A DNA stretch of 64,000 nucleotides from Gordonia lacunae (GCF_002149015.1 NZ_NGFO01000022.1:1-64000); one strand, 5' to 3'; numbered from the stretch's first letter, positions 1-9,370 are shown. Notes: generated by a model from the letters alone, not told the origin. Numbers and translations are program-made.

Positions 1-186
1 TCGTGAGCTGCGGTCGGCCATGCCCGTCGGTCCCTGCTCGCGGTAACGCCGAGCCCATCGCTGGGCGGTGGTCACCGCGACTTGGAATCGTTCAGCGGCA
101 CGGCGCAGCGACCAACCGTCCTCAACGATGCAGCGGGCCAGACGCAGACGCCCGGTTTCTGACAATGGGGCATTACGGTGGGACAC
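1..186 (-). CDS. IS481-family transposase, N-terminal part (cut by window edge)
   Basis: Reading leftward from a GTG at 186 gives 62 codons up to the window edge, beginning VSHRNAPLSETGRL. A helix-turn-helix follows (GWSLRRAAERFQVAVTTAQR), then RRYREQGPTGMADRSSR, which is the standard N-terminal pattern of IS481-family transposases. The DDE catalytic part would lie outside the window, so intactness cannot be judged. A perfect inverted repeat sits directly upstream of the start. Confidence 0.8.
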   Translation of the reverse strand, partial: MSHRNAPLSETGRLRLARCIVEDGWSLRRAAERFQVAVTTAQRWARRYREQGPTGMADRSSR

Positions 187-246
187 GAAGACCTCCGAGG
201 ATGGGGAGCGTTCCTTAGACAGCTCGCACTCCACTCGGAGGTCTTC
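187..246. repeat. 13-bp perfect inverted repeat upstream of the transposase start
   Basis: GAAGACCTCCGAG at 187-199 is the exact reverse complement of CTCGGAGGTCTTC at 234-246, with 34 bases between. It abuts the GTG of the transposase gene. It can form a hairpin in the element's 5' region, where it might limit transposase expression from outside promoters, or form part of the element's end. No flanking target duplication can be checked because the other end is outside the window. Confidence 0.75.
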
Positions 247-300
247 TTCATGTCACCACGCCACGCCGTAGGCCGTACCTAACGTCCGTGGTCAGTACAT

Positions 301-1230
301 CTAGCTCGCCGGCTCGGCAGCAGTGAGCTTGTCGACCCACGGCCGGAGCAGGCCTGCCAGCTCGCCTCGTTCGAGCGTTCCCCATGTCCACCGGATCACC
401 ATGATCCCTTGCGCGCGCAGCGCATCCTCCCGGCGTTTCTCTCGAATGAGCGCATCGCGCGGGGTCTCACCGCGCCGCACCAGGCGGCCGTACTTCTGCA
501 GTCCATCGAACTCGCCGACAAGTACTCCGTCCCAGTCGAAGTCGGTCCGTGCCGGGCCCTCATGGGTCGGGAACGTGTGCTGGAGACGCGGCAAGGGGAG
601 ACCGGCCTCGATCATCTGCGCTCGACTCCACGACTCCCCCACACTCTCCGCGGCACTGTCGGCGAACGACAATGCACGACGCGCGATCCCCACACCTCGC
701 CATCGCAGACGCGACTCCAGAAGACGCGCCATCGTGTCTGCGTCCGCACCGGCGGCGAGCGCGCGGTCGAACACGACCAGCGCCTGCGCGAAGTGGCCGG
801 CCATCGCCACGTCCACCGCGGTCCGCTCGAGGTTGGTGACCCGGACACCGTCGATCTCCACGATCTCCGCTGCGGTCAGGGGTCCCGCGTGTACGGCACG
901 GAGCCCACGCACGAAGCCGGCCCCCGGCTCGACCCTGGTCAGATGCACGCGCTCCCGCTCGGGGTGAAGGAGTGACAGACGCAGGACCGCCGCAGCCGAA
1001 TCGTGACCGAGTAGCGAGGAATCGCAATCACGGGCGGATGTCGCCACCCCTACAGACCTCAGGCGGTACAGATCGTCCATATCATCGGTGGCGGTCGTGC
1101 AGACACCCGGCGCGAGCCTCACCAGTTCGCCCCGCTTCACCGCCGACCTCACGACATCGTCGCCGATGCCCAGCCGTAGCGTCGTCTCGCGCCGAACGAG
1201 TCCGTATCGGTCAGTGGGAAAAGTTGTCAT
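301..1230 (-). CDS. AbiEi-antitoxin-like / DUF559-like protein
   Basis: A 309-residue protein of a type common in mycolic-acid actinomycetes. Residues 5-45 resemble the winged helix of AbiEi-type antitoxins (YGLVRRETTLRLGIGDDVV...ELVRLAPGVC). The C-terminal part from about 236 resembles a Vsr/DUF559 endonuclease-like fold, with VLVGEFDGLQKYG and then EKRREDALRAQGIMVIRWTW. No AbiEii-like toxin gene is adjacent, so a toxin-antitoxin role is doubtful and a solitary DNA-binding or nuclease-like protein is equally possible. The ATG at 1230 (MTTFPTDRYG) is preferred to the in-frame ATG at 1278, because the conserved part begins there. Confidence 0.6.
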   Translation of the reverse strand: MTTFPTDRYGLVRRETTLRLGIGDDVVRSAVKRGELVRLAPGVCTTATDDMDDLYRLRSVGVATSARDCDSSLLGHDSAAAVLRLSLLHPERERVHLTRVEPGAGFVRGLRAVHAGPLTAAEIVEIDGVRVTNLERTAVDVAMAGHFAQALVVFDRALAAGADADTMARLLESRLRWRGVGIARRALSFADSAAESVGESWSRAQMIEAGLPLPRLQHTFPTHEGPARTDFDWDGVLVGEFDGLQKYGRLVRRGETPRDALIREKRREDALRAQGIMVIRWTWGTLERGELAGLLRPWVDKLTAAEPAS

Positions 1231-1317
1231 AAGGGTTGGACGCACTGCAGGCGGTTTCGGTTCACATCGGCGGCGCACCTGATACGTGACCTCATCGCGT
1301 TACGGACCGGCAGACTG

Positions 1318-1377
1318 CAACTCGACGGCCAGACGTCGATCGAGGTCTGGCGGTCGAGTTGAGGTCTGCCGGTCGAA
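1318..1377 (-). repeat. Dispersed palindromic repeat, copy 1
   Basis: The first 44 bases form a near-perfect palindrome from CAACTCGACGGCCAGAC to GTCTGGCGGTCGAGTTG, followed by a partial repeat of one arm (GAGGTCTGCCGGTCGAA). The reverse complement aligns along its whole length with 20319-20377. It lies in the 226-base gap between the upstream end of the AbiEi-like gene and the 3' end of the DUF4352 gene. No coding potential is seen. Confidence 0.75.
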
Positions 1378-1456
1378 GAGACCGACTGGTAGCGCGAAAC
1401 ACTATTGTGCGGCACGGCCGTCCCACGCTCTTCGATGGCAGAACGGCCGCGGTGAG

Positions 1457-2200
1457 TCAGGACAGAGTGACTTTGACCCCGTCCGAGAAAACCGAGTCAT
1501 GCAACTCGATGGACGCGGGGACAGCGTCCTTCGGCATGTCGTAAACGACCTTCACCTCGACCGCATTACCCGGATTGATGTTGTCCCACACGGGAATGTC
1601 AGAGCCTCCTAGCGCGATTTGAGCTGTCGAGCTGGGCTCAAAGCTTCGCCGCTTGTTGTCGAACAACTTCTGATCGCTGGGCGAGAAGCTCTTAGGTTCA
1701 TTGCTGGTGTTCGTCACCGTCATACTCACGATCACGAACTGGCCTTGCGCCTGTTCAGTCAGGTAGGGATTGTCGCCCACTGACGTCAGGCCAGGCTCCA
1801 CACCGGTCACGACGAACTCGAACTTGCCGTCACGCACCTTCGTGTTGAGACCTGGCGCGGATTCTTCACCGTCAGGCGCCCCATCGGAGCCACCCGCTTC
1901 GGACGAGTTCGAGTTGCCGGACTCCGCGGTGTTGCTCGACTCATCGCTCCCACCCCCGGAAGTCGCAGCGATGACGATGATTAGCAGAACGAGAAGCCCA
2001 CCGATAACCCAAGGCCACTTCTTTTTCTTCTTCACAGCTGGGCTCGGGTACGGCTGCGGCGGAGCACCATACTGGGGAGCGCCGTATTGGGGGGCTCCGG
2101 GTTGCGGCGGCTGTCCGTATTGCTGTCCTTGATACGGCTGGCCGTATGGCGGTTGCTGACTCGCGTGGGGGTTGGGATTGTGATTCTGGGGGTCGGTCAT
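1457..2200 (-). CDS. DUF4352-type membrane-anchored protein
   Basis: A 247-residue protein. Residues 1-55 are a low-complexity Pro/Gln/Tyr/Gly stretch with repeated APQYG and GQPYQGQQYGQ units. A lysine cluster (57-61) and one membrane segment (about 62-80) follow, then a Ser/Gly/Glu-rich linker. The C-terminal domain from about 118 is of DUF4352 type (immunoglobulin-like beta sandwich; FVIVSMTVTNTSNEPKSFSP). The arrangement predicts a cytoplasmic tail and an extracytoplasmic domain. Related proteins are frequent in actinomycetes and their role is unknown. Codon use is less GC-rich than in its neighbours (many AAG/TCG/TTC runs), which with the nearby IS suggests an accessory region. Confidence 0.7.
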   Translation of the reverse strand: MTDPQNHNPNPHASQQPPYGQPYQGQQYGQPPQPGAPQYGAPQYGAPPQPYPSPAVKKKKKWPWVIGGLLVLLIIVIAATSGGGSDESSNTAESGNSNSSEAGGSDGAPDGEESAPGLNTKVRDGKFEFVVTGVEPGLTSVGDNPYLTEQAQGQFVIVSMTVTNTSNEPKSFSPSDQKLFDNKRRSFEPSSTAQIALGGSDIPVWDNINPGNAVEVKVVYDMPKDAVPASIELHDSVFSDGVKVTLS

Positions 2201-2400
2201 CGTTGTCCTTCTCCAAGTGCGGCGTCGGGAAGCTTCGCCGCATCTGAAGGCAGATTCTCATACGAATCCGACAAATCTCATGTGGTTCAACGTCGTCCGA
2301 ACAGGTGAACTTCGCATCACGGGTCGAGGTCGCTAGTCGTTCCGAGGGTCGAGGCGAAGGCCCGAGGCACCCATCGGAGCGCCGTGCTTGAATGTGACCC

Positions 2401-2919
2401 ATGGCACGTTCCCATGAGCTGCAGACCTTCGATCTCGACTTCTTCGACAATGCGCCGGTCCGGCACGTCATCGACGTCCGCCTGCCGGTCACGCCGGACC
2501 GCGCGTGGGCCGAGTTCACCCGGCAGAACACCCTGGACTGGTGTCGCGCGATCAAGAAGATCGAGTTCGTGTCTCCGCCGCCGTACGGTGTGGGGACCCA
2601 GCGCCGCGCGGTCCTGGGCCCCGGCTACGTGACCCTCGAGGAAGACTTCTTCGACTGGACCGAAGATCCGGAGAACGGGCACTACCGCAACGGTTTTCGC
2701 GTTCTTCGGGCGAACGTCCCGGGCATCCGGCGTTTCGGCGAGGCGACCGAGATCCTGCCCGCCGACGTGGGATGCCGGCTCAAGTGGACCTTCGCACTGG
2801 AACTGCCCACGTCCTCGCGCGTGGTCACCGCCTTCTCCGGTCCGGCGTCGTCGACGGTCTACAAGACCATCGAGGCCGACACCCTCAACCACTTCGCGAA
2901 TCTCGAACCCGCGACGTAG
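2401..2919 (+). CDS. SRPBCC-family protein
   Basis: A 172-residue protein of the START/SRPBCC (polyketide cyclase-like) fold. It has HVIDVRLPVTPDRAWAEFT near residue 21, the typical first strand and helix, followed by the usual alternation of strands and a C-terminal helix (TVYKTIEADTLNHFANLE). Such proteins bind hydrophobic ligands in a central cavity, but no ligand can be assigned. It lies 88 bases upstream of the ABC exporter genes on the same strand and may be cotranscribed with them. Confidence 0.7.
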   Translation: MARSHELQTFDLDFFDNAPVRHVIDVRLPVTPDRAWAEFTRQNTLDWCRAIKKIEFVSPPPYGVGTQRRAVLGPGYVTLEEDFFDWTEDPENGHYRNGFRVLRANVPGIRRFGEATEILPADVGCRLKWTFALELPTSSRVVTAFSGPASSTVYKTIEADTLNHFANLEPAT

Positions 2920-3007
2920 GTCTGCCCCCGCACCGCCGACGCCCCACGACAGCACCACGTAAGCCGACGCAAGCCCGACGACAGGCGGCGGCGCGACAGT
3001 CGTCGGC

Positions 3008-4078
3008 ATGACAACGACAACCACTCCCCGGCCCGACGCCGGGTCGGCCCGGTCCCCCCGCACCGACCTGGCGATCGACGCTCGCGGCCTCGTCAAGCAC
3101 TTCGGTTCGACCCGCGCGGTCAACGGTGTCGACCTCGCCGTGCCGACCGGATCGGTGTACGGCGTCCTCGGCCCCAACGGCGCGGGAAAGACGACCACCG
3201 TCAGCATGCTGGCCACCCTGCTGCGGCCGGACGCCGGAGAGGCGCGGGTCTTCGGCTACGACGTCGTCGACGACGCGGTCGCGGTGCGCTCGCTCGTCGG
3301 GGTCACCGGCCAGTACGCCTCCGTCGACGAGGATCTCACCGCCACCCAGAACCTGGTGCTCTTCGCCCGCCTACTCGGCTTCTCACGGACCGCGGCCCGC
3401 TCGCGCGCCGACGAGTTGCTCGAGGAATTCGCCCTCACCGACGCCGCGGCCCGACCGCTGAAGAACTTCTCCGGCGGCATGCGTCGGCGCCTGGACCTCG
3501 CGGCCAGCCTGATCGACACCCCGCCGCTGCTGTTCCTCGACGAACCGACGACCGGCCTCGACCCGCGTACCCGTGCCCAGATGTGGGACACCATCCGCCG
3601 GCTCGTCGCGGGCGGATCGACGGTCCTGCTCACCACCCAGTACCTCGACGAGGCCGATCAGCTGGCCGACCGCATCGCCGTCATCGATCACGGCCGTGTC
3701 ATCGCCGACGGCACGGCCGACGAACTCAAGCACTCGATCGGCGCCAGCACACTCCAGCTCGTCGCGGCCGATCGTGCGGACGCACCCCGCGTGTGCGAGA
3801 TCGCCGAGTCGATCCTCGGGCAGAAGGCCACGCTGAGCCCGGAGGCCGCGCGGACGACCGTGCCGCTGAGTTCGGCCGAGCTGGTGCCCGACGTCCTGAT
3901 CGCTCTGCGCGAGAACGGGATCGGCGTCGAGGAGATCACCGTGCAGAAACCCAGTCTCGACGAGGTGTTCCTCACCATCACCGGCAGGCCGGCCGAGTCG
4001 GACGCCGACACCGACCCAGCCGCACACCCGTCATCCGACACACCGTCGTCCGACCCCACCCAGGAGGCCCGTTCATGA
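3008..4078 (+). CDS. ABC exporter ATP-binding protein (DrrA type)
   Basis: A 356-residue ATPase subunit of the daunorubicin-resistance DrrA subfamily. Walker A is GPNGAGKT (55-62), the signature is FSGGMRRRLDL (about 154-164) and Walker B is LLFLDEPTTGLDP (about 174). The C-terminal extension (TVQKPSLDEVFLTITGR) is the DrrA-type regulatory tail. The stop overlaps the start of the permease gene (ATGA), so the two are translationally coupled. It energises export of a hydrophobic compound or lipid. The substrate is unknown. Confidence 0.9.
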   Translation: MTTTTTPRPDAGSARSPRTDLAIDARGLVKHFGSTRAVNGVDLAVPTGSVYGVLGPNGAGKTTTVSMLATLLRPDAGEARVFGYDVVDDAVAVRSLVGVTGQYASVDEDLTATQNLVLFARLLGFSRTAARSRADELLEEFALTDAAARPLKNFSGGMRRRLDLAASLIDTPPLLFLDEPTTGLDPRTRAQMWDTIRRLVAGGSTVLLTTQYLDEADQLADRIAVIDHGRVIADGTADELKHSIGASTLQLVAADRADAPRVCEIAESILGQKATLSPEAARTTVPLSSAELVPDVLIALRENGIGVEEITVQKPSLDEVFLTITGRPAESDADTDPAAHPSSDTPSSDPTQEARS

Positions 4079-4908
4079 CCACCACCCTCGACAGTCCCCC
4101 GTCGACCTCGATCACGACCCGCGCCGCACGCGCGCAGGTGAAGACCTCCATCAGCCTGGCCGAGTCGTTCCGGCAGTCGTTCAGCATGGCCTACCGCGGT
4201 GTGCTCAAGATCCGGCACAACCCCGAACAGCTCTTCGACGTCACCTTCCAGCCGATCATCTTCACGCTGATGTTCACCTACATCTTCGGCGGCGCGATCA
4301 GCGGCAACGTGGAAGCCTATCTCCCGGTGATCATCCCGGGCATCCTCGTGCAGACCGTGATCATGACCTCGATCGTCACCGGCACCCAGTTGCGGGAGGA
4401 CATGGACAAGGGCGTCTTCGACCGGTTCCGTTCGCTGCCGATCGCCCGGATCAGCCCACTCGCGGGCGCCCTGCTCGCCGACGTCATCCGCTACTCCATC
4501 GCCACCGTACTGACCGTCGTGATGGGTGTGCTGATGGGCTGGCGCCCCGATGTTCTCGGCGTGATCGCCTCGGCCGCACTCATCATCGTGTGCAGCTTCG
4601 CGGTCTCGTGGATCTTCGCTCTCATGGGCTGCCTCATGAGCAAAGCGTCGGCCGTGCAGGGTATCTCGATGATGATCATGTTCCCGCTGACCTTCATGTC
4701 GAATGCCTTCGTCCCGGTCGACACCATGCCCGGGTGGCTGCAGGGCTTCGTGAACGTCAACCCGGTCAGCCATCTCGTCACGGCGGTCCGCGAACTGACG
4801 AATTCCGGTCATGCCGGAATCCACGTCGTGTGGGCCCTGATCGGCGCCGCGGTGATCACCGCCGTGTTCGCCCCGCTCGCGGTACGGGCCTATATGCGCA
4901 ACGCGTGA
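4075..4908 (+). CDS. ABC exporter permease (DrrB type)
   Basis: A 277-residue ABC-2 type permease with about six membrane segments (for example PIIFTLMFTYIFGG, LIIVCSFAVSWIFALMGCLM, VIIPGILVQTVIMTSIVTG). The motif GVFDRFRSLPIARISPLAGALLAD is characteristic of DrrB-like permeases. The ATG at 4075 overlaps the ATPase stop and has AGGAGG 8 bases upstream, which fixes the start. The 3' end overlaps the convergent regulator gene by 19 bases. Confidence 0.9.
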   Translation: MTTTLDSPPSTSITTRAARAQVKTSISLAESFRQSFSMAYRGVLKIRHNPEQLFDVTFQPIIFTLMFTYIFGGAISGNVEAYLPVIIPGILVQTVIMTSIVTGTQLREDMDKGVFDRFRSLPIARISPLAGALLADVIRYSIATVLTVVMGVLMGWRPDVLGVIASAALIIVCSFAVSWIFALMGCLMSKASAVQGISMMIMFPLTFMSNAFVPVDTMPGWLQGFVNVNPVSHLVTAVRELTNSGHAGIHVVWALIGAAVITAVFAPLAVRAYMRNA

Positions 4909-7900
4909 TCGCGGATCACGCCGGCGAGCTCGTCCACGGCGATGCGGCGCGGCACCCTTCGGTGCCGGGCCGCGCCGTCGTGCTCCCGACTCCGGTCCTC
5001 AGACCACTGCCGAGCCCACCGCAACGACGGATAGTCCTGGCGTCCGGGAAGACTCAGCGTCAGCTCGACGAGGCGCCGGCCGAGAGGGTCTGACGACGCA
5101 CGGTCCGCGCCGTACAGCACGGTGAACGCCGCGGCCACGGTGCCGGCTTGCGGGAGGTCCTGCCACCCGGGCCCGAACACCATGTCGTCGAGCCCCTTCA
5201 CCATCTGCGGGACCAGTTCCCATGCCGTCTCGATGTCTCCGCACCGCACCAGCCCGGCCACACACCCACTGACCACCATCAGCACCGCGGGATCGGCGAC
5301 GCCGAACGGGTGATCCCGCAACATGATCCGTGCGGCCCGGGCGAACATCGCCGCGACCTCGTCCTCGGGCAGACCGTCGACGAGAGCGAGTTCGGCGACA
5401 CCGAGCAGCGCCGGTCCGGTGACCTCCGGATTCCCCTGCGGGTCCTCGACGTCGAGATCCCACTCGTCGACGATGACCCCGAGTTCGCGTCGGGCATCGG
5501 CGACCCGGCCGTCGGCGAGCAGGGTGAGCGCCAGAAAGGTCTGGAGCTGGCGGACGTCCTCGACGGCGTGCAGGCGCCCCAGCAGGTCGATCCCGACCCG
5601 GTACGTCGACGCCGCCGCAGCATAACGGCCCTGCTGCGAGTACAGGCTGCCGGTACTCGATTGCCACATCCCCTGGAACCACGGGGCATAGCGGCTGCGG
5701 GTGAGCCAATCACCCGATGCGATCGAGTCCCGGAGCGCGGGACCCAGCAGCCCGCGGTTCTCCCGCAGATGGGACCGCATTGTCAGCGCCAGCGCCCGCA
5801 CCTCGTCGTCGGTCGCGGTCTCGGCGGCCCGACAGACCATGCGGTAACCCCGGACCGCGTTCGGCGCCAACGCGACAGCGGACACGAATTCGCTCGCACG
5901 ATCGTAGGTGAGACCGGCACGATGCAACCCGCGCAGGATGAATCTGGCGGTGGCGACCACCCGGAGTTCGCCGGTCATCGTCCCGTGCACCGCTCCGACG
6001 ATGGCGGTCACCTGCCAGTTCTCGCGGACCGTGTCGTCGGGTGCCGCGGGAGGGCGCGGTAACGCCATCAGCACCCGCGCGCCCCACGCGCGCGTCTCCC
6101 CGTGCAGGCCACGAACCGTCCAGTGATACGCCAGTGCCGGGTACAGCGTGGTGAGCACCGCGACGACGCCGTCGGTCGGCGCCGCGGCCGCAGACTCACA
6201 GGCCGACCGGAGAATCCACGTTAGGTTGTCGGCTTCGCGCGCCATGCCACCGGCACCCGCGGGATGGTCGCCGTTCTCGGCCAGGTCGCGCATCCGAGAG
6301 ACGAATTCGATTGCCCAGCCGCGCATCCGCGACTCGACCCGGGCCGCCAGGTCGGCGTCCATCCGGGTCTCGCCGAACTCACGAACCATCTCCAGCATGC
6401 GAAAACGGGCCGAACCGTCGGTCTCCACGACCGACAGGAGCGACTGGTTGGTCAGACTCTCGAGGGTGTCGTCGAGAACCGTCCCGGCGGCCCCGGTCAC
6501 CGCGCGGGCAGCCGATCGGCCGAACCCACCGGGAAAGCGGCACAGCTGCACCAGCGCTGCCCGGCCGGCGTCGTCGAGCAGCTCCCAGCTCCACTCGATC
6601 ACCGCGTAGAGCGTGCGGTGCCGGTCCGGCGTGGTGCGGTCGGCCGAGCGCAGGAGTGCGAACTTCTCCCCCAGCCGGTCGGCGATCTCCTCGACCGTCA
6701 TCGTCCGGATCCGGGCTGCCGCCAGCTCGATGGCCAGCGGCAGTCCGTCGAGGTGGCGGCACAGCTCGACGACGCGCTCCGGGGGCAGCTCCGCGTCGGG
6801 ACGCACAGCTCGCGCGCGCGTCCGGAACAGTTGCACCGCCGGTGAATCCGCGTCCACCGCCGCCAGTACGGGCAGCTGATGCACCTGCTCACCGACGATG
6901 GCCAGCGGCGTGCGGCTGGTGGACAGGACGCGGACGCCGGGTACCGCGGCGGTGAGTTCGGCGACGATCCGGGCGCACGCGCCGACGATCTGTTCGCAGT
7001 TGTCCAGGATCACCACCGATGCGCGCTCGCGTAGCACGTCCTCGAGACGTGCGGTCAGGTCTCCGGGTGTCATGCGCGGGCGGCCGGTGGCGGAGAGATC
7101 CGATTCGCCGACCCCGAGGGTGGCGGCGATCGCCGGGATCACGTCGTCGTCGGACCGCACCGACGCGAGGGACACGAAGAAGACCGGGACTCCCGCCGCA
7201 TGCAGTCGATGGCCCATCTCGGTCGCGACCCTCGTCTTGCCGACGCCGCCCGGTCCGAGCACGGTCACCACACGCCCGGTGTCGAGCATGTCCGCCACGA
7301 CGTCGAGGTCGGCGCCGCGGCCGATGAGTTCGGTGGTGGGCGAGCGCAATCCGACGGCACGCGTCGGTCGGGGCGTACTGATCGCCGGTGGTGCCGCGGC
7401 GAGGATGTCGGCGTGGGCCCGGGTCACCTCGGCCCCCGGGTCCATCCCCAGCTCGGCCGACAAGCGACGTCTGAGCCGGTCGAACACGGCGAGCGCGTCG
7501 GCGGCGCGACCTTCGCCGGCCAGCGCCCGCATCAGGGCGGTGTGTGCCGACTCGTCGAACGGGTCTCGCGCGCAGCGTTGTTCGGCGATGGATCGCGCGG
7601 TCGCGAAGTCGCCCTCGGCGAGCGCGGCCGTCAGCTGCGCACCGTCGAGCGCGTCTCGGGTGCGTCGAATGCGTGCCGACAGCGTCGCCGTCACCGGGGA
7701 CCCATCCCCGAGATCGTCTCCGGGCACGCCGCGCCACCACTGCCGGGCCCGGTCGTGGGCATCCCGGTCGCCTTCGGCGAGCAGCGTGTCGACCACGTCG
7801 AGGTCGGTGCGGCTGTTGCGCAGTCGATAACCGTTCTCGGTGCCCTCCAGAACCCCCTCGGGCAGGAGCTTGCGCAGCCGGGACACCTGGGTGTGCAGCG

Positions 7901-8123
7901 CACTGTGGGGCGAACGCGGCGGATCGTCGGCCCAGACGTCGTCGATCAGGCGGTCCGCGGAACGCACACGCCCCTCGGCGAGGGCGAGCGACACGAGCAG
8001 GCGTCGGGCACGCAGACCCGGCACTCCGACGAGCCGGTCGGGCCGCTCCGCACCCACCGGGCACGATCCGACCGCGATCGGGCCCAGCACACCGATCAGG
8101 GCGGGTCCGTCGGCAGGCACCAA
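4890..8123 (-). CDS. SARP/AfsR-type transcriptional regulator with NB-ARC ATPase
   Basis: A 1077-residue regulator. Residues 10-100 form the OmpR-like winged helix of SARPs (SALHTQVSRLRKLLPEG). Residues 100-245 are the bacterial transcriptional activation domain (BTAD), ending in the typical LSAELGMDPGAEVTRAHADIL. Residues about 265-560 are an NB-ARC ATPase with P-loop GPGGVGKT (290-297) and VVILDNCEQI as Walker B. The remainder is alpha-helical and TPR-like. AfsR-type proteins are known to activate secondary-metabolite or export genes in response to ATP binding. The drrAB-type genes converge on it, but no biosynthetic cluster is present here. It lies 25 bases after the threonine ammonia-lyase gene and may be read through from that operon. 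Confidence 0.85.
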   Translation of the reverse strand: MVPADGPALIGVLGPIAVGSCPVGAERPDRLVGVPGLRARRLLVSLALAEGRVRSADRLIDDVWADDPPRSPHSALHTQVSRLRKLLPEGVLEGTENGYRLRNSRTDLDVVDTLLAEGDRDAHDRARQWWRGVPGDDLGDGSPVTATLSARIRRTRDALDGAQLTAALAEGDFATARSIAEQRCARDPFDESAHTALMRALAGEGRAADALAVFDRLRRRLSAELGMDPGAEVTRAHADILAAAPPAISTPRPTRAVGLRSPTTELIGRGADLDVVADMLDTGRVVTVLGPGGVGKTRVATEMGHRLHAAGVPVFFVSLASVRSDDDVIPAIAATLGVGESDLSATGRPRMTPGDLTARLEDVLRERASVVILDNCEQIVGACARIVAELTAAVPGVRVLSTSRTPLAIVGEQVHQLPVLAAVDADSPAVQLFRTRARAVRPDAELPPERVVELCRHLDGLPLAIELAAARIRTMTVEEIADRLGEKFALLRSADRTTPDRHRTLYAVIEWSWELLDDAGRAALVQLCRFPGGFGRSAARAVTGAAGTVLDDTLESLTNQSLLSVVETDGSARFRMLEMVREFGETRMDADLAARVESRMRGWAIEFVSRMRDLAENGDHPAGAGGMAREADNLTWILRSACESAAAAPTDGVVAVLTTLYPALAYHWTVRGLHGETRAWGARVLMALPRPPAAPDDTVRENWQVTAIVGAVHGTMTGELRVVATARFILRGLHRAGLTYDRASEFVSAVALAPNAVRGYRMVCRAAETATDDEVRALALTMRSHLRENRGLLGPALRDSIASGDWLTRSRYAPWFQGMWQSSTGSLYSQQGRYAAAASTYRVGIDLLGRLHAVEDVRQLQTFLALTLLADGRVADARRELGVIVDEWDLDVEDPQGNPEVTGPALLGVAELALVDGLPEDEVAAMFARAARIMLRDHPFGVADPAVLMVVSGCVAGLVRCGDIETAWELVPQMVKGLDDMVFGPGWQDLPQAGTVAAAFTVLYGADRASSDPLGRRLVELTLSLPGRQDYPSLRWARQWSEDRSREHDGAARHRRVPRRIAVDELAGVIRDHALRI

Positions 8124-8148
8124 GACAGGTTAGCGCCGTCGCCCACGC

Positions 8149-9354
8149 TCAGTCGCGCAGGAACCCGGCGTCGGCGAGGGCCCGACGGACGTCGTGCTGG
8201 TGGTCGTGCCCACGGGTCTCGACGCTCACGGTCACCTGCACCTCACCGAGATACAGGTCGTCGGCGACGCGCGAGTGAACGACGTCGAGCACGCTCGCCC
8301 CCAGGTCGCGGAGCAGTTCGAGGAGGGTGACGAGACCACCGGGACGGTCCGAGACGGTGGCCGTCACGGTGAGGAAACGTCCGGCGGCGGTCAGGCCGTG
8401 CGTCGTCACATGGCGCAGCAGCAACGGGTCGATGTTTCCGCCGGACAGTACGACGCACGCGGTTCCCGACAGCCCGAGCCGTCCACTCACGGCAGCCGCC
8501 ACCGCCGCGGCCCCGGCTGGCTCGACCACCAGCTTGGCCCGCTCGAGCATCAGCAGGAGCGCGGTGCTCAACTCCTCCTCGCTGACCGTGACGACCCGGT
8601 CCACGAACTCCGTGACATGGGCGAACGGAACCGCCCCGGGCGTTGCGACGGCGATGCCGTCGGCCATCGTGTTCATCGACGTCGCGGGCACGGGACGCTC
8701 TTCGGCGATCGATGCCGGCCAGGCCGCGGCCTGCGCCGCCTGGACGCCGATCACCCTCACCTCCGGACGCCGCAGACGCACCGCGGCGGCGACTCCGGCC
8801 AGCAGTCCACCGCCGCCGAGCGGCACCACGATCGTGGCGACGTCCGGGATCTGCTCCAGGATCTCCACCCCGACCGTCGACTGCCCGGCCACGATGTCGA
8901 GATGGTCGAACGGATGGATCAGGGCCGCGCCCGTGGCCTCGGCATGTCGCTGTGCCTCGACGAGCGCCTCGTCGACCGTCGATCCCGCGAGCACCACCTC
9001 GGCGCCATAGGCTTTCGTGGCGGCGATCTTCGGCAACGCGGCACCGGTCGGCATGTAGACCCGCGACGCGATGCCCAGATCCGATGCCGCCCAGGCGACT
9101 CCCTGCGCGTGGTTACCCGCGCTGGCCGCAACGACCCCGCGCGCGCGTTCCGCCGCCGACAGCCGGGAGATGCGCAGGTACGCCCCGCGCGGTTTGAAAG
9201 ACCCGGTGCGCTGCAGATTCTCGCACTTGAGCCAGACCTGGGCCCCGCTGCGCTCGGACACCACCCGCGAGGCGATCGTCGGCGTCCGCCGGATCACCCC
9301 CGTCAGTTCCTCGACGGCCCGGTCGACATCGGCGGCGGTCAGCAGCATGCGCAC
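8149..9354 (-). CDS. ilvA: Threonine ammonia-lyase with ACT domain
   Basis: A 401-residue PLP enzyme that deaminates L-threonine to 2-oxobutanoate and ammonia, the first step toward isoleucine. The PLP lysine is in GSFKPRGAY (K54), the phosphate-binding loop is LGGGGLLAG (about 179-187), and SAGNHAQGVAWAA is conserved. A single ACT-like domain occupies about 325-401 (TVTATVSDRPGGLVTLLELL). The length and single ACT domain fit the shorter actinobacterial type rather than the E. coli biosynthetic form with its double C-terminal domain. It follows metB by 16 bases, so it is probably cotranscribed with the transsulfuration genes, which also yield 2-oxobutanoate. Confidence 0.85.
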   Translation of the reverse strand: MRMLLTAADVDRAVEELTGVIRRTPTIASRVVSERSGAQVWLKCENLQRTGSFKPRGAYLRISRLSAAERARGVVAASAGNHAQGVAWAASDLGIASRVYMPTGAALPKIAATKAYGAEVVLAGSTVDEALVEAQRHAEATGAALIHPFDHLDIVAGQSTVGVEILEQIPDVATIVVPLGGGGLLAGVAAAVRLRRPEVRVIGVQAAQAAAWPASIAEERPVPATSMNTMADGIAVATPGAVPFAHVTEFVDRVVTVSEEELSTALLLMLERAKLVVEPAGAAAVAAAVSGRLGLSGTACVVLSGGNIDPLLLRHVTTHGLTAAGRFLTVTATVSDRPGGLVTLLELLRDLGASVLDVVHSRVADDLYLGEVQVTVSVETRGHDHQHDVRRALADAGFLRD

Positions 9355-9370
9355 CAGTATCCGCTCCGGC

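Noticed and set aside
301-1230. AbiE-type toxin-antitoxin system
   Set aside because: Only the antitoxin-like protein is present. No nucleotidyltransferase toxin gene is next to it.
3583-4908. A 441-residue version of the ABC permease
   Set aside because: The first 164 residues lie in the wrong frame over the ATPase gene. The true start at 4075 has AGGAGG and overlaps the ATPase stop.
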